Below, piece by piece: positions 1-10,555 of a stretch of DNA of 64,000 nucleotides. Under the pieces are notes generated by a model. That model searched no databases, had not been told where the DNA came from, and saw nothing but the letters and a program-made list of their open reading frames with translations. Source of the DNA: Diphasiastrum complanatum (Eukaryota > Streptophyta > Lycopodiopsida > Lycopodiales > Lycopodiaceae); the NCBI GenBank assembly GCA_029204225.1, contig CM055092.1, positions 67,459,923-67,523,922 on the forward strand. The letters are read 5' to 3'. Every line of letters starts with the position of its first letter. Position 1 is the stretch's first letter. A program made the position numbers and the translations under genes.

Positions 1-235
1 CCACCACTTAGGCTGAACCAATGATCCAAAAATCGGCCAAATCCAGCATGTGAATTCAAAAAACGGAATTGAACAAGTATATTGACCTATTTAGTGTTTT
101 GATCTACAAAAGATCCAATCTACAAAAGCAAAAAATCCGATTTTGGTGTAGAATCCTCTCTAGCATGCTCTAGACTTAATATTTTCACCAAATCATTGAT
201 AGATCTGATTTCCTCCTTCATAACCTAAAACACAA
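1..235 (-). other. 5' leader of a minus-strand copia element
   Basis: This stretch lies just inside the primer binding site of a minus-strand LTR retrotransposon, so it should be its untranslated leader, running leftwards out of the window. No coding similarity is visible. The assignment rests only on position relative to the LTR and primer site. Confidence 0.6.
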
Positions 236-247
236 GCTCTGATACCA
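236..247 (-). other. Primer binding site (initiator-Met tRNA type)
   Basis: On the minus strand the sequence directly after the LTR terminus is TGGTATCAGAGC, the standard plant initiator-methionine tRNA primer site for minus-strand DNA synthesis. It shows that the neighbouring LTR is a 5' LTR and that the element body lies to the left, outside the window. Confidence 0.9.
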
Positions 248-898
248 TGTGAAAGATTTTAGATCCTTAAGATCCAATCTACTTGAATGATCTTTGGTTA
301 GAAAGAGAAATACACTACCAATTTCACCAATGTAGAAAAATCAGCATCTACACACAATTTGAGATGCAAACACTAATAGAACTTGATCAAACTTGAATGA
401 AATGATTATGTAATATTTCTGTCCGTACAAAACCAGCAAGCTACTATATTTCACACGTGTGGATCCAAAAATAGCAAATATAGATCATTCTACACATAGA
501 ATTGCAAGCAATCACCAAGATAGTGCACCAATGGATAGTAGAACCCAAGAGAACCATGTATAAGCATGAAATGAGATAGAGAAGAGAGAAGATGACTCTC
601 TCCACGAGTTACATCCTTTTATAACAGGTCCAAACCCTATTTGGCCACTTGGCTTTCCCACCAAAATGCTAACCCTACCAATTTTGGGTCTAGATTCAAT
701 GTTCCCAACTTATTCAAATTGAATCTACTCAAACTCGCATTCTATCTTTCCCAAACTTTCAAAAAGTGTTTATTCAAATGAAATTTAGACTAATGAACTT
801 TGCAAAAGTCAACCTCTAAGTCTAAAACAAGTTTTGGCCTCAATATGCCAAATATGGAAATATTGCAAAATGTGATGAAACTAGTTGAATCTTTCACA
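248..898 (-). repeat. Copia 5' LTR, 651 bp, minus strand
   Basis: A complete LTR read on the minus strand, beginning TGTGAAAGATT and ending AATCTTTCACA. A TATA-like ATAAAA box lies at about 615-626. By eye about 17 of 651 positions differ from the plus-strand LTR at 16495-17145, and the two have the same length, so they belong to one recently active family in opposite orientations. The primer site at 236-247 follows directly. A conserved palindrome, CACACGTGTG, lies near 453. Confidence 0.93.
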
Positions 899-2120
899 CC
901 CATGAATACCTTGGACGAAGTTATTGCAACAAAAAAGAATTATGAAACGTCAAAGATTACTCAGAAGCGTCGTTCCAGCAAGAAGACAAAGAAGAAGTCA
1001 TCATCTTTGTTTGATGATTCAAGCTCAAAAGAGAATTCATTCGATAGCTCGGAGTCATCCAGTACTGATTTTGACACAGAGAGATCAAATTCTTTTGAAG
1101 ATGATAAGAACCACATGAAGGAGAAAAAAATGAAAAAGAAGACCAAGGCTTCCAAAGAACCATCTCCAAAGATTGACAAAGTTTGGAAGAAGAATATTTA
1201 AGATCTGTCGAAGCAAATACAAGATTTAAAAGTACAAATATATGAAGTATCTAATAAGCGGCAGAAGGCACCTTCTTCTAATCCGAATATCTGGTGTACA
1301 AGATGTGGAGCTCCAGGTCACTCTAATCATGAATGTAAAGTTAAACAAGTTTCTTATGTTGAGAGTGCAGACAGAGATGTTCTGTATATTTATGAAACAG
1401 ATCCAAAGGAGCATTGTCATTATGTTCAAGGATCATCTGCACCAACGTTGCAGTCCAAACCAAAATTTGGACCAAAGCGCTATGTACATGCTCAAACAGT
1501 GAATTCAAATTAGAAGACTATTTATGCACCAGTCAATTTACCGCCAAAGAAGCTGACGGGCAGCTGTTTTAATTGTGGAGCCCAAGGCAATTATTCACCC
1601 AATTGCCTGGAGCCTCGCCAACCAATCGGCTATGTCCCGTTATGTTCAAACTGCTCGGGAGGAGGACATCTTGCTGCAGACTGCCCAGTCAAAGGTGATC
1701 TACAAATATGTTCAGTCTCCAGGTGCAAAACCAGAGATAAAGAAGAAGCAGGAAGATGTAGTCATCCAGAGGATTGAATGCTTTGACGAAGGCACTCTAC
1801 TGGTTACTGATACCAATTGGCCAAGTGATTTCGAAGACGTTTGTAAAGTTTCCACTCAAAGCACTTCAAAATCACCCAAACCAACAAAAGAGAGTTTAGC
1901 TAAGACTTGGAAGAATAAGAGAAAGCATCCGACAAAGAAGTTGGAGAACAAGTCTCTTATCCAAAAGGACTTGAAGGACGACTCGGATTATGACAAAATG
2001 TTGTCAAATCATTTAAGAAGGATGTGATGAAGAACTTAAATCCAACCCGTTTCAAAAGGTCACTTTTGAAAAGGAAGAGGAAGTTTCACTAAGTTCAAAG
2101 TTATCCAATGTTGTTGTAGA
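899..2120 (+). pseudogene. Ty3/gypsy gag remnant with three zinc knuckles
   Basis: One reading frame runs from the LTR edge to about 2027 with stops near 1199 and 1512. The first part is a Lys/Ser/Glu-rich linker. Three nucleocapsid-type knuckles follow in the same frame: CX2CX4HX4C at 1295-1336, one at 1565-1606 whose His is replaced by Asn, and a good one at 1643-1684. Gag packages element RNA in cytoplasmic particles. The capsid part is missing, cut off by the copia LTR, and the frame decays beyond 2030. Several knuckles in series are typical of some plant gypsy gags, but the lineage is uncertain. Confidence 0.75.
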
Positions 2121-2335
2121 CTTCAGATTGTAAACAAAGAAGCAGTATGATATTGTTTCTGATATTGGCTCCTTAAGGCCAAATATCACATTTGAGTAGC
2201 TCCTATCAGGCAACAACTATTATCTAAAGAGTCTATCGTAGACAAGGAGGAAGAAGAAGATTTCTCTACCTAAGATATCCCTTCTTGCCATTGACCTTGG
2301 AGACCTGGGAGCGCCAGAGATTGACGTCTCTATCT

Positions 2336-2530
2336 CAGGATGTTGAAACCACATCCTAATTGGTGATACTGGTTGCCAATACTCTTAAATGTCCGTTGAC
2401 AACCAGCTTCTAATGGAAGAACAATAAATGAGTTAAAAACATCTAAAATCACAACATTAAGCAGTCTCTTTAGGGAACGACAATTTTTTATACTACATAT
2501 CCTTACAATTAGCATAAGTATAACACAACA
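2336..2530 (+). repeat. Gypsy LTR fragment (Asp-primed family)
   Basis: About 195 bp that match, in inverted orientation, the LTR fragment at 17960-18180: shared features are the GTTGAAACCACATCC start, the AACAATAAATGAG core and the ATACTACATATCCTTACAATTA end. The second copy abuts an Asp-tRNA-like primer site, so this is the 3' half of the same LTR. It ends abruptly against copia protease sequence. Confidence 0.75.
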
Positions 2531-2544
2531 CTAATCTTGGAGAT

Positions 2545-3385
2545 ATTGATCCTTGGTGAATTGATAGTGGAGCTACATCACATATGACATATCATGAGGA
2601 GTACTAGTCATCATTGATGGCATTTTAAGGTGACAAGAAGGTGATCTACACCGCCAATGATGGTGAGTGTGCCATCAAAGGAATTGGCACAATTTCTATT
2701 TCCCTCTCTAATAGGAATATGAATTTGAAGGATGTTTTGTTAATTCCATCTATCACTGAATACCTTCTTAGTGTGAGTCAAATGCTTGACAAGGGATTCA
2801 AAGTGGAGTTGATGGTGATTAATGGATCTTATTCATAGTGACATTTGTGGACCTATGAAAACCTCTTACACAAGGGGAGCTAAATATTTTCTAATCTTTA
2901 TTAATGATTTTTCTAGAAGGATTATGACTTATTTTATGAAGAACAAATTTGAATCATTTAAGTTTTTCAAGCTATTCAAGGCATTTGTAAAAACTCAGAC
3001 CTCAAGAAAAGCCAAAGCTCTATGGACCAATGGAAAGAGAGACTTCATATCCACTAAATTCAAGGATTTTTGAAAGACACATGGGATACTTCAACAATTT
3101 ACAATAGGCTACCCACCACAGTCAAATGGAATTGCTAAAAGGAAGAATCAAACTTAGCATAAAGAGTGCAAAGAGCATGCTAGTGCATGCCTCACTTCCT
3201 AAACACTTTTGGGTAGAGACAATAAATCAATACATCACCAAAGCCCTCGGCAAGAAGACTACTCATGAGATTTGGATAGGATTACACACAAGAAATGGAC
3301 ATTCTCTTTCCCATAGGCATGTCATCTCTACCATTACTCCATTTATAGAAACTTGCATCCCTCATGCGCAACTTTGTGATTGATA
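2545..3385 (+). pseudogene. Copia protease and integrase fragment, internally deleted
   Basis: The copia protease active-site region is visible at 2554-2595 as an IDSGATSHMT-like motif, preceded by a TGA at 2557-2559 where these proteases have an aromatic residue. Protease continues to about 2815. At about 2822 the sequence jumps to the start of the integrase core (LIHSDICGPM), so the pre-integrase HHCC zinc finger has been deleted. Integrase core motifs continue with stops and frameshifts to about 3300. The open frames are all under 90 codons. Nothing here can be functional. Confidence 0.85.
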
Positions 3386-4260
3386 TTTCATATAAGCTAT
3401 CCAAGATTTGATTATTAAGGCTGCTACCCACCTCCTCGCAACTTTAGCGATTGGGAATTTTCACATGGAGCACATAGATTCCTTTGTTGTACAAGATTGT
3501 GCAGTTGCATCAAGATTTTACAACATACAATTGTGTCATGCAATAGTGATTGTAGAGTGTAAGAAGGCAATCAAACCAAATGTTTATGAAATGTTTGCTA
3601 CTAGGCCATTACTAGCAGTTTTGGTCATTACATTACTTGAGTAGAAAGTCAAGGGCTTCCAATGTGAAGAGACCTTTACTACGATAGTGCCTAGTTAGCA
3701 ACCGTCCAATTTTGCCCATTGCCACAAACGCATGTGCATTGAGATTGCTACAACCTCCTTACTTTTGGAGCTAGAATCATCTTCTCATGATGATACACTT
3801 CATATGTTAGTAGACACAATGTCACCAAGAGTTATGAGCCATAGTTTTAGAAGGTTTTGAGAAAACAAATGAGTCTTAGGACAAGTGATACAAAGATTAT
3901 GGAAGACAACACAACCGTGGAACTCCATGTAGAAAACTTGGGCAAGGAAAACACTTTGATGGCCTAGTTGTTAACAAAGTGTTGGAGGGTTCACGAATAT
4001 TGAGGCAACCCTAATGCATGACCAGATTATTCATTTATTGGCAATTAATAAGTGAGAGAGAAGTCCCCCCGATGATCACATAGTTATTTGATTATGTAGA
4101 AGACTTAGTCAATAAAACGACTGTAGGCCAAATTGCGGGAATGAAATGTCATAGGACCTAATAGTCAAGTTAGTTAATAAAAGAGGATTCTCCCTAATTT
4201 TCAAATTCGAATATTGAGGTAGAAATTAGCCAATAGGAATTGAGGCCAAGGGCCCTAAAA
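3386..4260 (+). other. Unassigned degenerate sequence
   Basis: I see no confident coding similarity, RNA gene or repeat boundary. Short open frames exist (for example 3408-3644) but show no recognised motif. The stretch is probably the decayed internal 3' part of the surrounding elements. Confidence 0.4.
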
Positions 4261-4480
4261 TCCACTATAAATAGTGGTGATTTGTAGTTCAATCAAGAGG
4301 GTGGAAACTCTACCAAATTGAATTTGGATGTCATTGCTCTTCTCCTTGCTCCATCTCTCATGTTTTCTTTGGATCTTTATGTTATTTGCATTTGCTAATT
4401 GCTGGGATTGAAACTTGTTTCTATTTTTGTGAGTGGAAAAAGAGATATAAAAAAAAGTAAGCTAGTGGATCGTAGTGCTA
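4261..4480 (+). promoter_or_regulatory. LTR-like promoter block with TATA box
   Basis: A CTATAAATAG TATA box at 4264-4273 sits in a short palindromic context (CCACTATAAATAGTGG). Pyrimidine-rich sequence follows, resembling the R-U5 part of plant LTRs. No terminal TG or CA and no second copy were identified, so the LTR boundaries are unknown. Confidence 0.4.
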
Positions 4481-5309
4481 GTTGTGAAATCATAAGCATG
4501 ACCATTCCTAAGATTCATTTGGATCTAAAGAAATCAGAGAAACCACAAAAAATTTATTTTCTACAATTTGGTGACAAAAGGGGACAAAATCTTCATCAGA
4601 TGCTAATAACTTTATGTTCCTTTGCAACCAACCTTCGCCCACTTGCAGGCAGGACCACCTTGATGTAGTGAAGCTGCAATTTGAAGGGAAAAGTTTAATT
4701 CTTAGTCATTTTTCAAAAAATGAAGAAAAGCTGCCAAAAATATCTATCTATAGATTTGACTCATATCCATCATTTTTGAGTTCGATGAAAGTTAGTTCCA
4801 TTTGATTTGTTCAATAAATCCATTTTAACTCTCGTCAAGCTACAAAAGTCTCATTCTTTTGCAGTTCTACCATATATATATATATATATTTGTCAGATCT
4901 ATCTCCAGTCAAACGGGATGAAGATAAGTTTTTTCATGTTTGTCATAAACAACCACTTAAATGATTTTTTTTATTTAAAATAGTAGTGGAGAACCCTCGC
5001 CGAATTAACTTCCACTAATACTATTTTTGAATCTTGATTTACTTGATTTAGATATTGTCAAATTTGTGAAAGATTCTAAGATGGTAAGACACAAAAATCT
5101 GAGATTTTTTTATTTTTAGAATGTCTAGTTACTTGATTAAGATTTTTTTTCAAATTTTTTTTATAGATAAAAAAATGGAATTCAATCGAAAAATCTAGAT
5201 CTAATCTCATCTGCACAATTATACTTTACAGATTTTTCATTTTTCTGAAGGAATTCTAGATGGCAAAATCAAATTCATAATCGAAGGTTCAAGAACCCCA
5301 ACCCCATCC
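4481..5309. other. Unassigned AT-rich sequence with (AT)n tract
   Basis: Mostly AT-rich sequence without recognisable coding content. A perfect AT dinucleotide tract lies at 4872-4889. The stretch TTTGGTGACAAAAGGGGAC near 4568 looks like a retroelement primer-site neighbourhood, but I could not match it to a particular tRNA. Confidence 0.4.
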
Positions 5310-8300
5310 TATCATCAGATGAACCTCTCGTTTAGAATTGCCAAAGTATGATGGACTTATAGATCCAATTAGTCTTTAAGATCTTTACTGAATCTTGTGG
5401 AGTCTATGGTAAAGTTAACTCAGAGATAAACTTAAACTTTTTCTTATGTCCTTGATTGGTGTTGTCCAAAATTGGCTTTATAATCAAGACTTGACAGAAC
5501 AATCTGATCGAAAAGTAGTCAAAACTGGACTGGTTACGAGTTTTGAACCCAAGAAGTTTGTGGAATATCCTTTCATGTTATTAAGTAAAATCAAAATGAG
5601 AAAGAAAGAGCTAGTGCAAGATCACATTGAATTTATTAAATATCTTTGATCTGAATGTGAACTTGATCTTTAAATGATGAAACTCTGATTATGTGGTTTT
5701 TGGCTAGATTATCAAAAAGTATTAGACGTGAGCTCAAACATCGTGAACATCACTTGACATTGCAACAAGCAATGAATGAAGCTATTCATGAAGAAGACAA
5801 AGATTCAGATGATAAGCCGCACATTGGAATGTTGCCATACAAAAATGACCACAAGTTCAACCATGATTGCATCAACCAATATCAATATGACAATCAAATT
5901 GATGATGGACAAATTTGAAAAACTTGGCCAGAAGTAGAGTTGTAGTTGGATAAGACGCAAGCACAATTTGATGCAAAGCTGAAACCTCGAAAGAACATCA
6001 TGCAAAAATTGATAAAAGGTGCTGAGAAGATGCTCGAATTTTTTCCTAGTAGAGAGAATGTCTGAGGTACGATCTGTGCAGGTAATCACACCATAAAAGA
6101 GTGTCCAACTATAACTTCGAGGCGAATGATTGATACTCATTGTCATTTGACTCAAATGGACATGAAACTACTTTTTGTTCATTTAATCCTTGGATTATTC
6201 AACAAAAAGATCATAAGTATGGTTTTCATGAAGGACCAAAGTGAAAAGCACCATATGGTAAGGTGCATGGAGCGTTAGCTTTACTTGCTCCACTAGGATA
6301 GCAAGCACCTCATGCAAACATGATGGAGCCAAAAGCTTCAATGAGCCAGGATTAGATTCAAAACAAGAGACTGAATCTTCAAAGCAATATGCAATCAATG
6401 CTTCTATGCAACAACAATAGTCTAGACAATGGGCCAGAGTGCCACTTGGTTGCTTTGGATGCGAAGAAAATCATCAAATTGTAGAATGTCTAAACAAGGG
6501 CATATTCACTCCTTTCTGTCGTGAATGCAGATATGGGCATTGCTACAAAGATTGTACAACTAGACCAAAGACACCACTTGTAACTGCTCCATTGAACATG
6601 ATTATAATCAAGCCAAAACTAGCAATTCAGCATGTTCCAAGAAAATTCACTGAACCAACTGCACCAGTCATGGCCATCATGAGAACTCAAAAGCAAAAAG
6701 AAGCTGTTGCTGAACCACCACCTCCAAAATCTATATTGGTCACTAATTTACCTACTGTATCTAGGGTCTATCCAAATCTCAATTCTGAGAAAAGGAAATA
6801 CCACAATATGAGGCAGTGGATCAAAGGCTTACAAGAGGAAGAAGCCTTGGAGAATGCCAGAGCTGCAACTGAAGTTTCTCATTTACCTATGATGCCAACA
6901 GATCTATCTAATCCTTTATATAGATCTCATCAAAGGACTGATGTCAATACCCAATTACATCACCGTGAAGAGCCATTTAAGATGACAAATTAAGAAGTGC
7001 CACAAACTGAGCTGATTGCAAATATTTTGTCTAGCAAGATGGATATTACATTGGGAGAATTCTTATGGTTGGTACCTCATGCTAATGAGGTATTAGCCGA
7101 TAGATTGACCAAGAATATGACCAAGATCCAACAGGAACCACTATATTGTGCGAGATTGAAGAATCAAATGAAGTACTCAATGTAGGCTGTCAGAAAAAGT
7201 GAAAAAAAAAATATTCTCACTGATAATGTTAATTCGAACCAAGCATTAGCAACTATTTACTATACAAGGGGATACATGTGTCGACATGATGATAGATGTG
7301 AAGTAAGCATCATATTAATGAAGGATCATACGCTTGATACTGCAATCACATATTATATCAATATGATGAACATAGCTTGGACTTCAGCCGATACAGTTTT
7401 GGATCCAATTGAAGACTTATTCTCGTAAGTCATGCTTTATCCTATGATGAGGGTGCTGAATTTAAAAATGAACAAATCCTATGACATATGGATCCTACAA
7501 GAACCATTGAAAAAATCACCAAAGATTGATATTGACCTTGATTCTTCAAATTAGATCTCTCGAAAGTCAATGACCAAGAAATTCAAGTGTAAAGAAAAGA
7601 TTAATCCCTTTCAACAAGAGAAAGCAAATGCAGTACAACATAATATGCTAGAGCAGCTTGAAAGCTATACTTTGGATGATGTGATTATTATGTTGCCAAA
7701 AGCTCATTGAGAATCTGACAACAAAGTACCATAAACGCAAGAAGTTTTTGATGGACCAACTAGGACACAACCTATGAATCTAGTTGAACTAGTGAAGATG
7801 AGAAGATAGTACAAGTTGGAGCACAACTTTCAACAGAACAATTTAATTTTTTTGAGAAAGTTGTTGGTCAATTACAAGGATTATTTTTCTTGGACTTACA
7901 AAGATCTAAAGGGTATTTCTACCTCAGTGGTTGAGCATACTATTTCATTGTTACCTGATCCAGTTCTAAAGGTTACCAAATTTTACCGATGCAATCTGAA
8001 CTTTACAAATTTTATCAAGGAGTGTAGAGATTATTAAAAGCTGATTTCATTTATGAGAACACACCAAGTACATTTCAACGAGTTATGTAGTTTGCATATA
8101 AGAATTATTTACAGAATTTGTTGAAACCTATTTGGATGATTTTGGAGTCCATGGCCTAGAGTTAGAACATCTGGAACACTTGGAGAAAGTGCTTGAATGT
8201 TGTCATTGCTACCAAATTTCTTTGAATTTAGAGAAATGTCAAATTTGGGTTACTCACAAGATTGTTCTAGGCCATGTAATTTTGAGACACGACATTGTTA

Positions 8301-8840
8301 CATATTTTTCTAAGATCAAAATTATTATGGAAGTATCCCCTCCAGGAACTATTAGAGGAGTTTACATTTTTATGGGTCATGCAAATTATTATCAAATATT
8401 TATCCTATTCTTCGCAGACTTAGCATGGCCTATATACAGGTTGACCATTGTACCAATTTGGATAGTTGAGGCATTGGAACCATTTGAAAATTTGAAGAAA
8501 GCCTTAGTTTTTTCATTGATATTACGAGCACCTAATTGGAAAATAGAGTTTCATGTGCATACTGATGCATCAAAATATGCTATTGGATCTACGTTCACTC
8601 AAACGGGTGAATATAAAAGACTTTTTATCCGATTTGCTAGCCGACAATTTAATGATGTTGAAGTGAAAATTTCCACTACAAAGCAAGAAGCGTTGGTATG
8701 TTTTTTTCCTATGAAGAAGTTTCGTCATTATTTGATGGCAACACAGTTTGCATTTTATATGGATCATCAGCCTTTGCTTTATTGAGTGAACAAGACATGC
8801 AATACGGGACACATTGCAAGATGGTTACTTTTACTACCTG
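5310..8840 (+). pseudogene. Decayed Ty3/gypsy gag-pol
   Basis: A long gypsy polyprotein relic in several frames. A capsid-like segment occupies 5310-5918, knuckle-like CX2C motifs lie near 6455 and 6525, and the gag-protease linker follows at 6439-7185. A damaged protease (DTA for DT/SG, then INMMN-like) lies near 7330-7390. Reverse transcriptase survives as an N-terminal piece ending near 8055, then jumps to the palm end with YLDD at 8129-8140, so the catalytic fingers and most of the palm are deleted. RNase H (HTDASKYAIGS near 8560) runs to about 8785. Many stops make it inactive. The RT and RNase H wording fits a Tat/Athila-type lineage rather than a chromovirus, but this is by eye. Confidence 0.8.
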
Positions 8841-8871
8841 AGTTTGATTTTTGAGTTGTGGTGCATGTGAG

Positions 8872-9045
8872 AAATATCAACTAGTTTGGTATTTGGTAAT
8901 TTAGGCCAATTTGCATTTTAGACTTAGAGATAGATATTTCAAAGTTATATTAGTCTAAATGTTTTTGAACTACCCCTTTTGAAAAGTGAGGGAAAATAAA
9001 TAGGCGAGTTTGGACCCATTCAAATTTGAATGTGATGGGAACGAA
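8872..9045 (+). repeat. Copia LTR fragment (first part)
   Basis: About 175 bp resembling the first quarter of the LTRs at 16495-17145 and, in inverted orientation, at about 19270-20008: CAACTAGTTTGG, then AGACTTAGAGATAGATATTTC, then CGAGTTTGGACCCATTC. The match stops near 9045, so the rest of the LTR is absent. Confidence 0.65.
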
Positions 9046-9801
9046 CAAGAAGAATAATTTGCGAAACAGTCACGAAGAAACCGCGATTCCCTCTTCTTGC
9101 AACTCGGATGGAGTCTAGATGCGATTGCTGGACACTGTCAGGTAAATCACTCCTACAGTCCTCCAGAGTGTAGTTAGGCACTACTGATCTACGTTCATAA
9201 ATTCAATGCAGCATTCAACATAGTTTCAACCAAGGTGCGGAATTCAAATGAACGAGAAAGAACTCAGACATACGATTAACAACATAAGCATTTGCACTCA
9301 AGATCAGACACAACACAAATTGACATGTGCGCAAAGGCTACAATATCATCTATTGATTTTTTTCTCTGATTCTTTAGGCACTGCATGCAAATCCACGCAG
9401 TGCATTGGCATGGGAGAAACACAATTCTCTCACGAGTAATCATCTCGCTTTACTAGTGGACAGTTGGATCTCTATGGATCCTGATCGTAGAGCTTGTCTC
9501 GCACGCAGGCGGACTTGTTGTCTGTTTTTTGTCTTGATTGCTTACTAGCATCAGACTATTACATTATACTATATGTGTATTCTGTTGATCTATATGTCAA
9601 GTATCATCCAGTAAGTATGGTCACTCTATGTGAATCTAAGATTAGAGTGATTAAACATCTACAACTAATCAGGAATTATAAGAGTGGCAAATTAGCCACG
9701 ATCTAAAATGTATCTGCTGACATCATACCATCAAATCAGATATCTGTACTTCTGGGTACTTGCATGATCTTGCTGGTACTCTTTGGAGCGTTCAGGTAGG
9801 A
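9046..9801 (-). other. Probable 3' LTR region of a minus-strand copia, unresolved
   Basis: This lies directly downstream, on the minus strand, of a copia RNase H end (9802-10078), where a polypurine tract and 3' LTR would be expected. No second copy is present in the window to fix boundaries, and no coding sequence is visible, so it is called from position only. Confidence 0.35.
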
Positions 9802-10078
9802 CTAAGGGTTGAAAGCTAGCAAGGCTTTGTAATTAGAAAGATTTTGTTTCTTCAGCTCCCTCTCAAAGAATGACAACTTTACGATCCTGAGACTATTCCT
9901 TTGTCTCTCAAAGAGTCCTTTGTCCAAGGCTTTAGTGAAGATGTCAGCAACCATGTCTCTCGTTCCGATGAAGGTGGTCTGCAGCAGCTTCCTCTCAATT
10001 AGATCCCTGATCAAGTGGTAGTTGGTCACAATGTGCTTTGTTCTGGAATAGAAAGATACTCCATAGCTAGGTCTTGTA
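9802..10078 (-). pseudogene. Copia RNase H C-terminal fragment
   Basis: The minus strand encodes the last part of a copia polyprotein. An SRTKHIVTNYHLIRD motif is followed by the well-conserved MVADIFTKAL segment, then a tail ending at a stop at 9802. The reading frame is open over this whole scrap. It is joined head-to-head, within a few bases, to the 5' end of a plus-strand copia element whose primer site is at 10087-10098. Confidence 0.85.
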
Positions 10079-10086
10079 AATCTTCA

Positions 10087-10098
10087 TGGTATCAGAGC
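10087..10098 (+). other. Primer binding site (initiator-Met tRNA type)
   Basis: TGGTATCAGAGC directly follows an LTR-type end, ATCTTCA. The LTR itself is almost completely missing: no more than about 20 bp separate it from the inverted RNase H scrap. The site marks the start of the copia element whose gag begins at 10556. Confidence 0.88.
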
Positions 10099-10555
10099 AG
10101 GTTGTCTAGCCTGTGAGTCTGAGAGTGAGAGAAACTTCAGTGCTTAGATTCTTGAGAAGATTCTTATCTTCTACAAGCACCTCAATCTTGAAAGAGGGAG
10201 CATTTGATCTACAGGTGTCAGATCAGGTGGAGTCTTGCACTGTTGGAGAGCTATTGGCAAGGGGAGTGGGATGATCCAAAAACTTTTTAAATTTGGCTAA
10301 GTTTTGGGGAGTCTTTCTGGAGGAGCTTACACAAAAGTAGGGCGCACTTTCTGTAGGGGCTTCTGGTTTCTGTTCCAGTGGAGCCTAGTGCTTGTGCTAG
10401 TGAGGCCACACCAAGTGGCAAAGACAAAAGCAGGAGCTGAAGGGTTGCCTTGAAGTGGCTACATACCCTAGTTTGGGGTTAAACCCTTGTTGCTTGAAGC
10501 TGTTCTTTTCTGATCTTTTTCAGGTTGAGCTTCTGTTTTAAGCACAGATTTTAGC
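10099..10555 (+). other. Copia 5' untranslated leader
   Basis: About 460 bp between the primer site and the gag start codon. No open frame with recognisable motifs was found. Length and position fit a copia leader. Confidence 0.7.

Noticed and set aside
800-1201. A 133-codon frame starting at 800
   Set aside because: Its first 33 codons are read through the inverted copia LTR. Only the part from 899 on belongs to the gypsy gag, so the ATG is not a real start.
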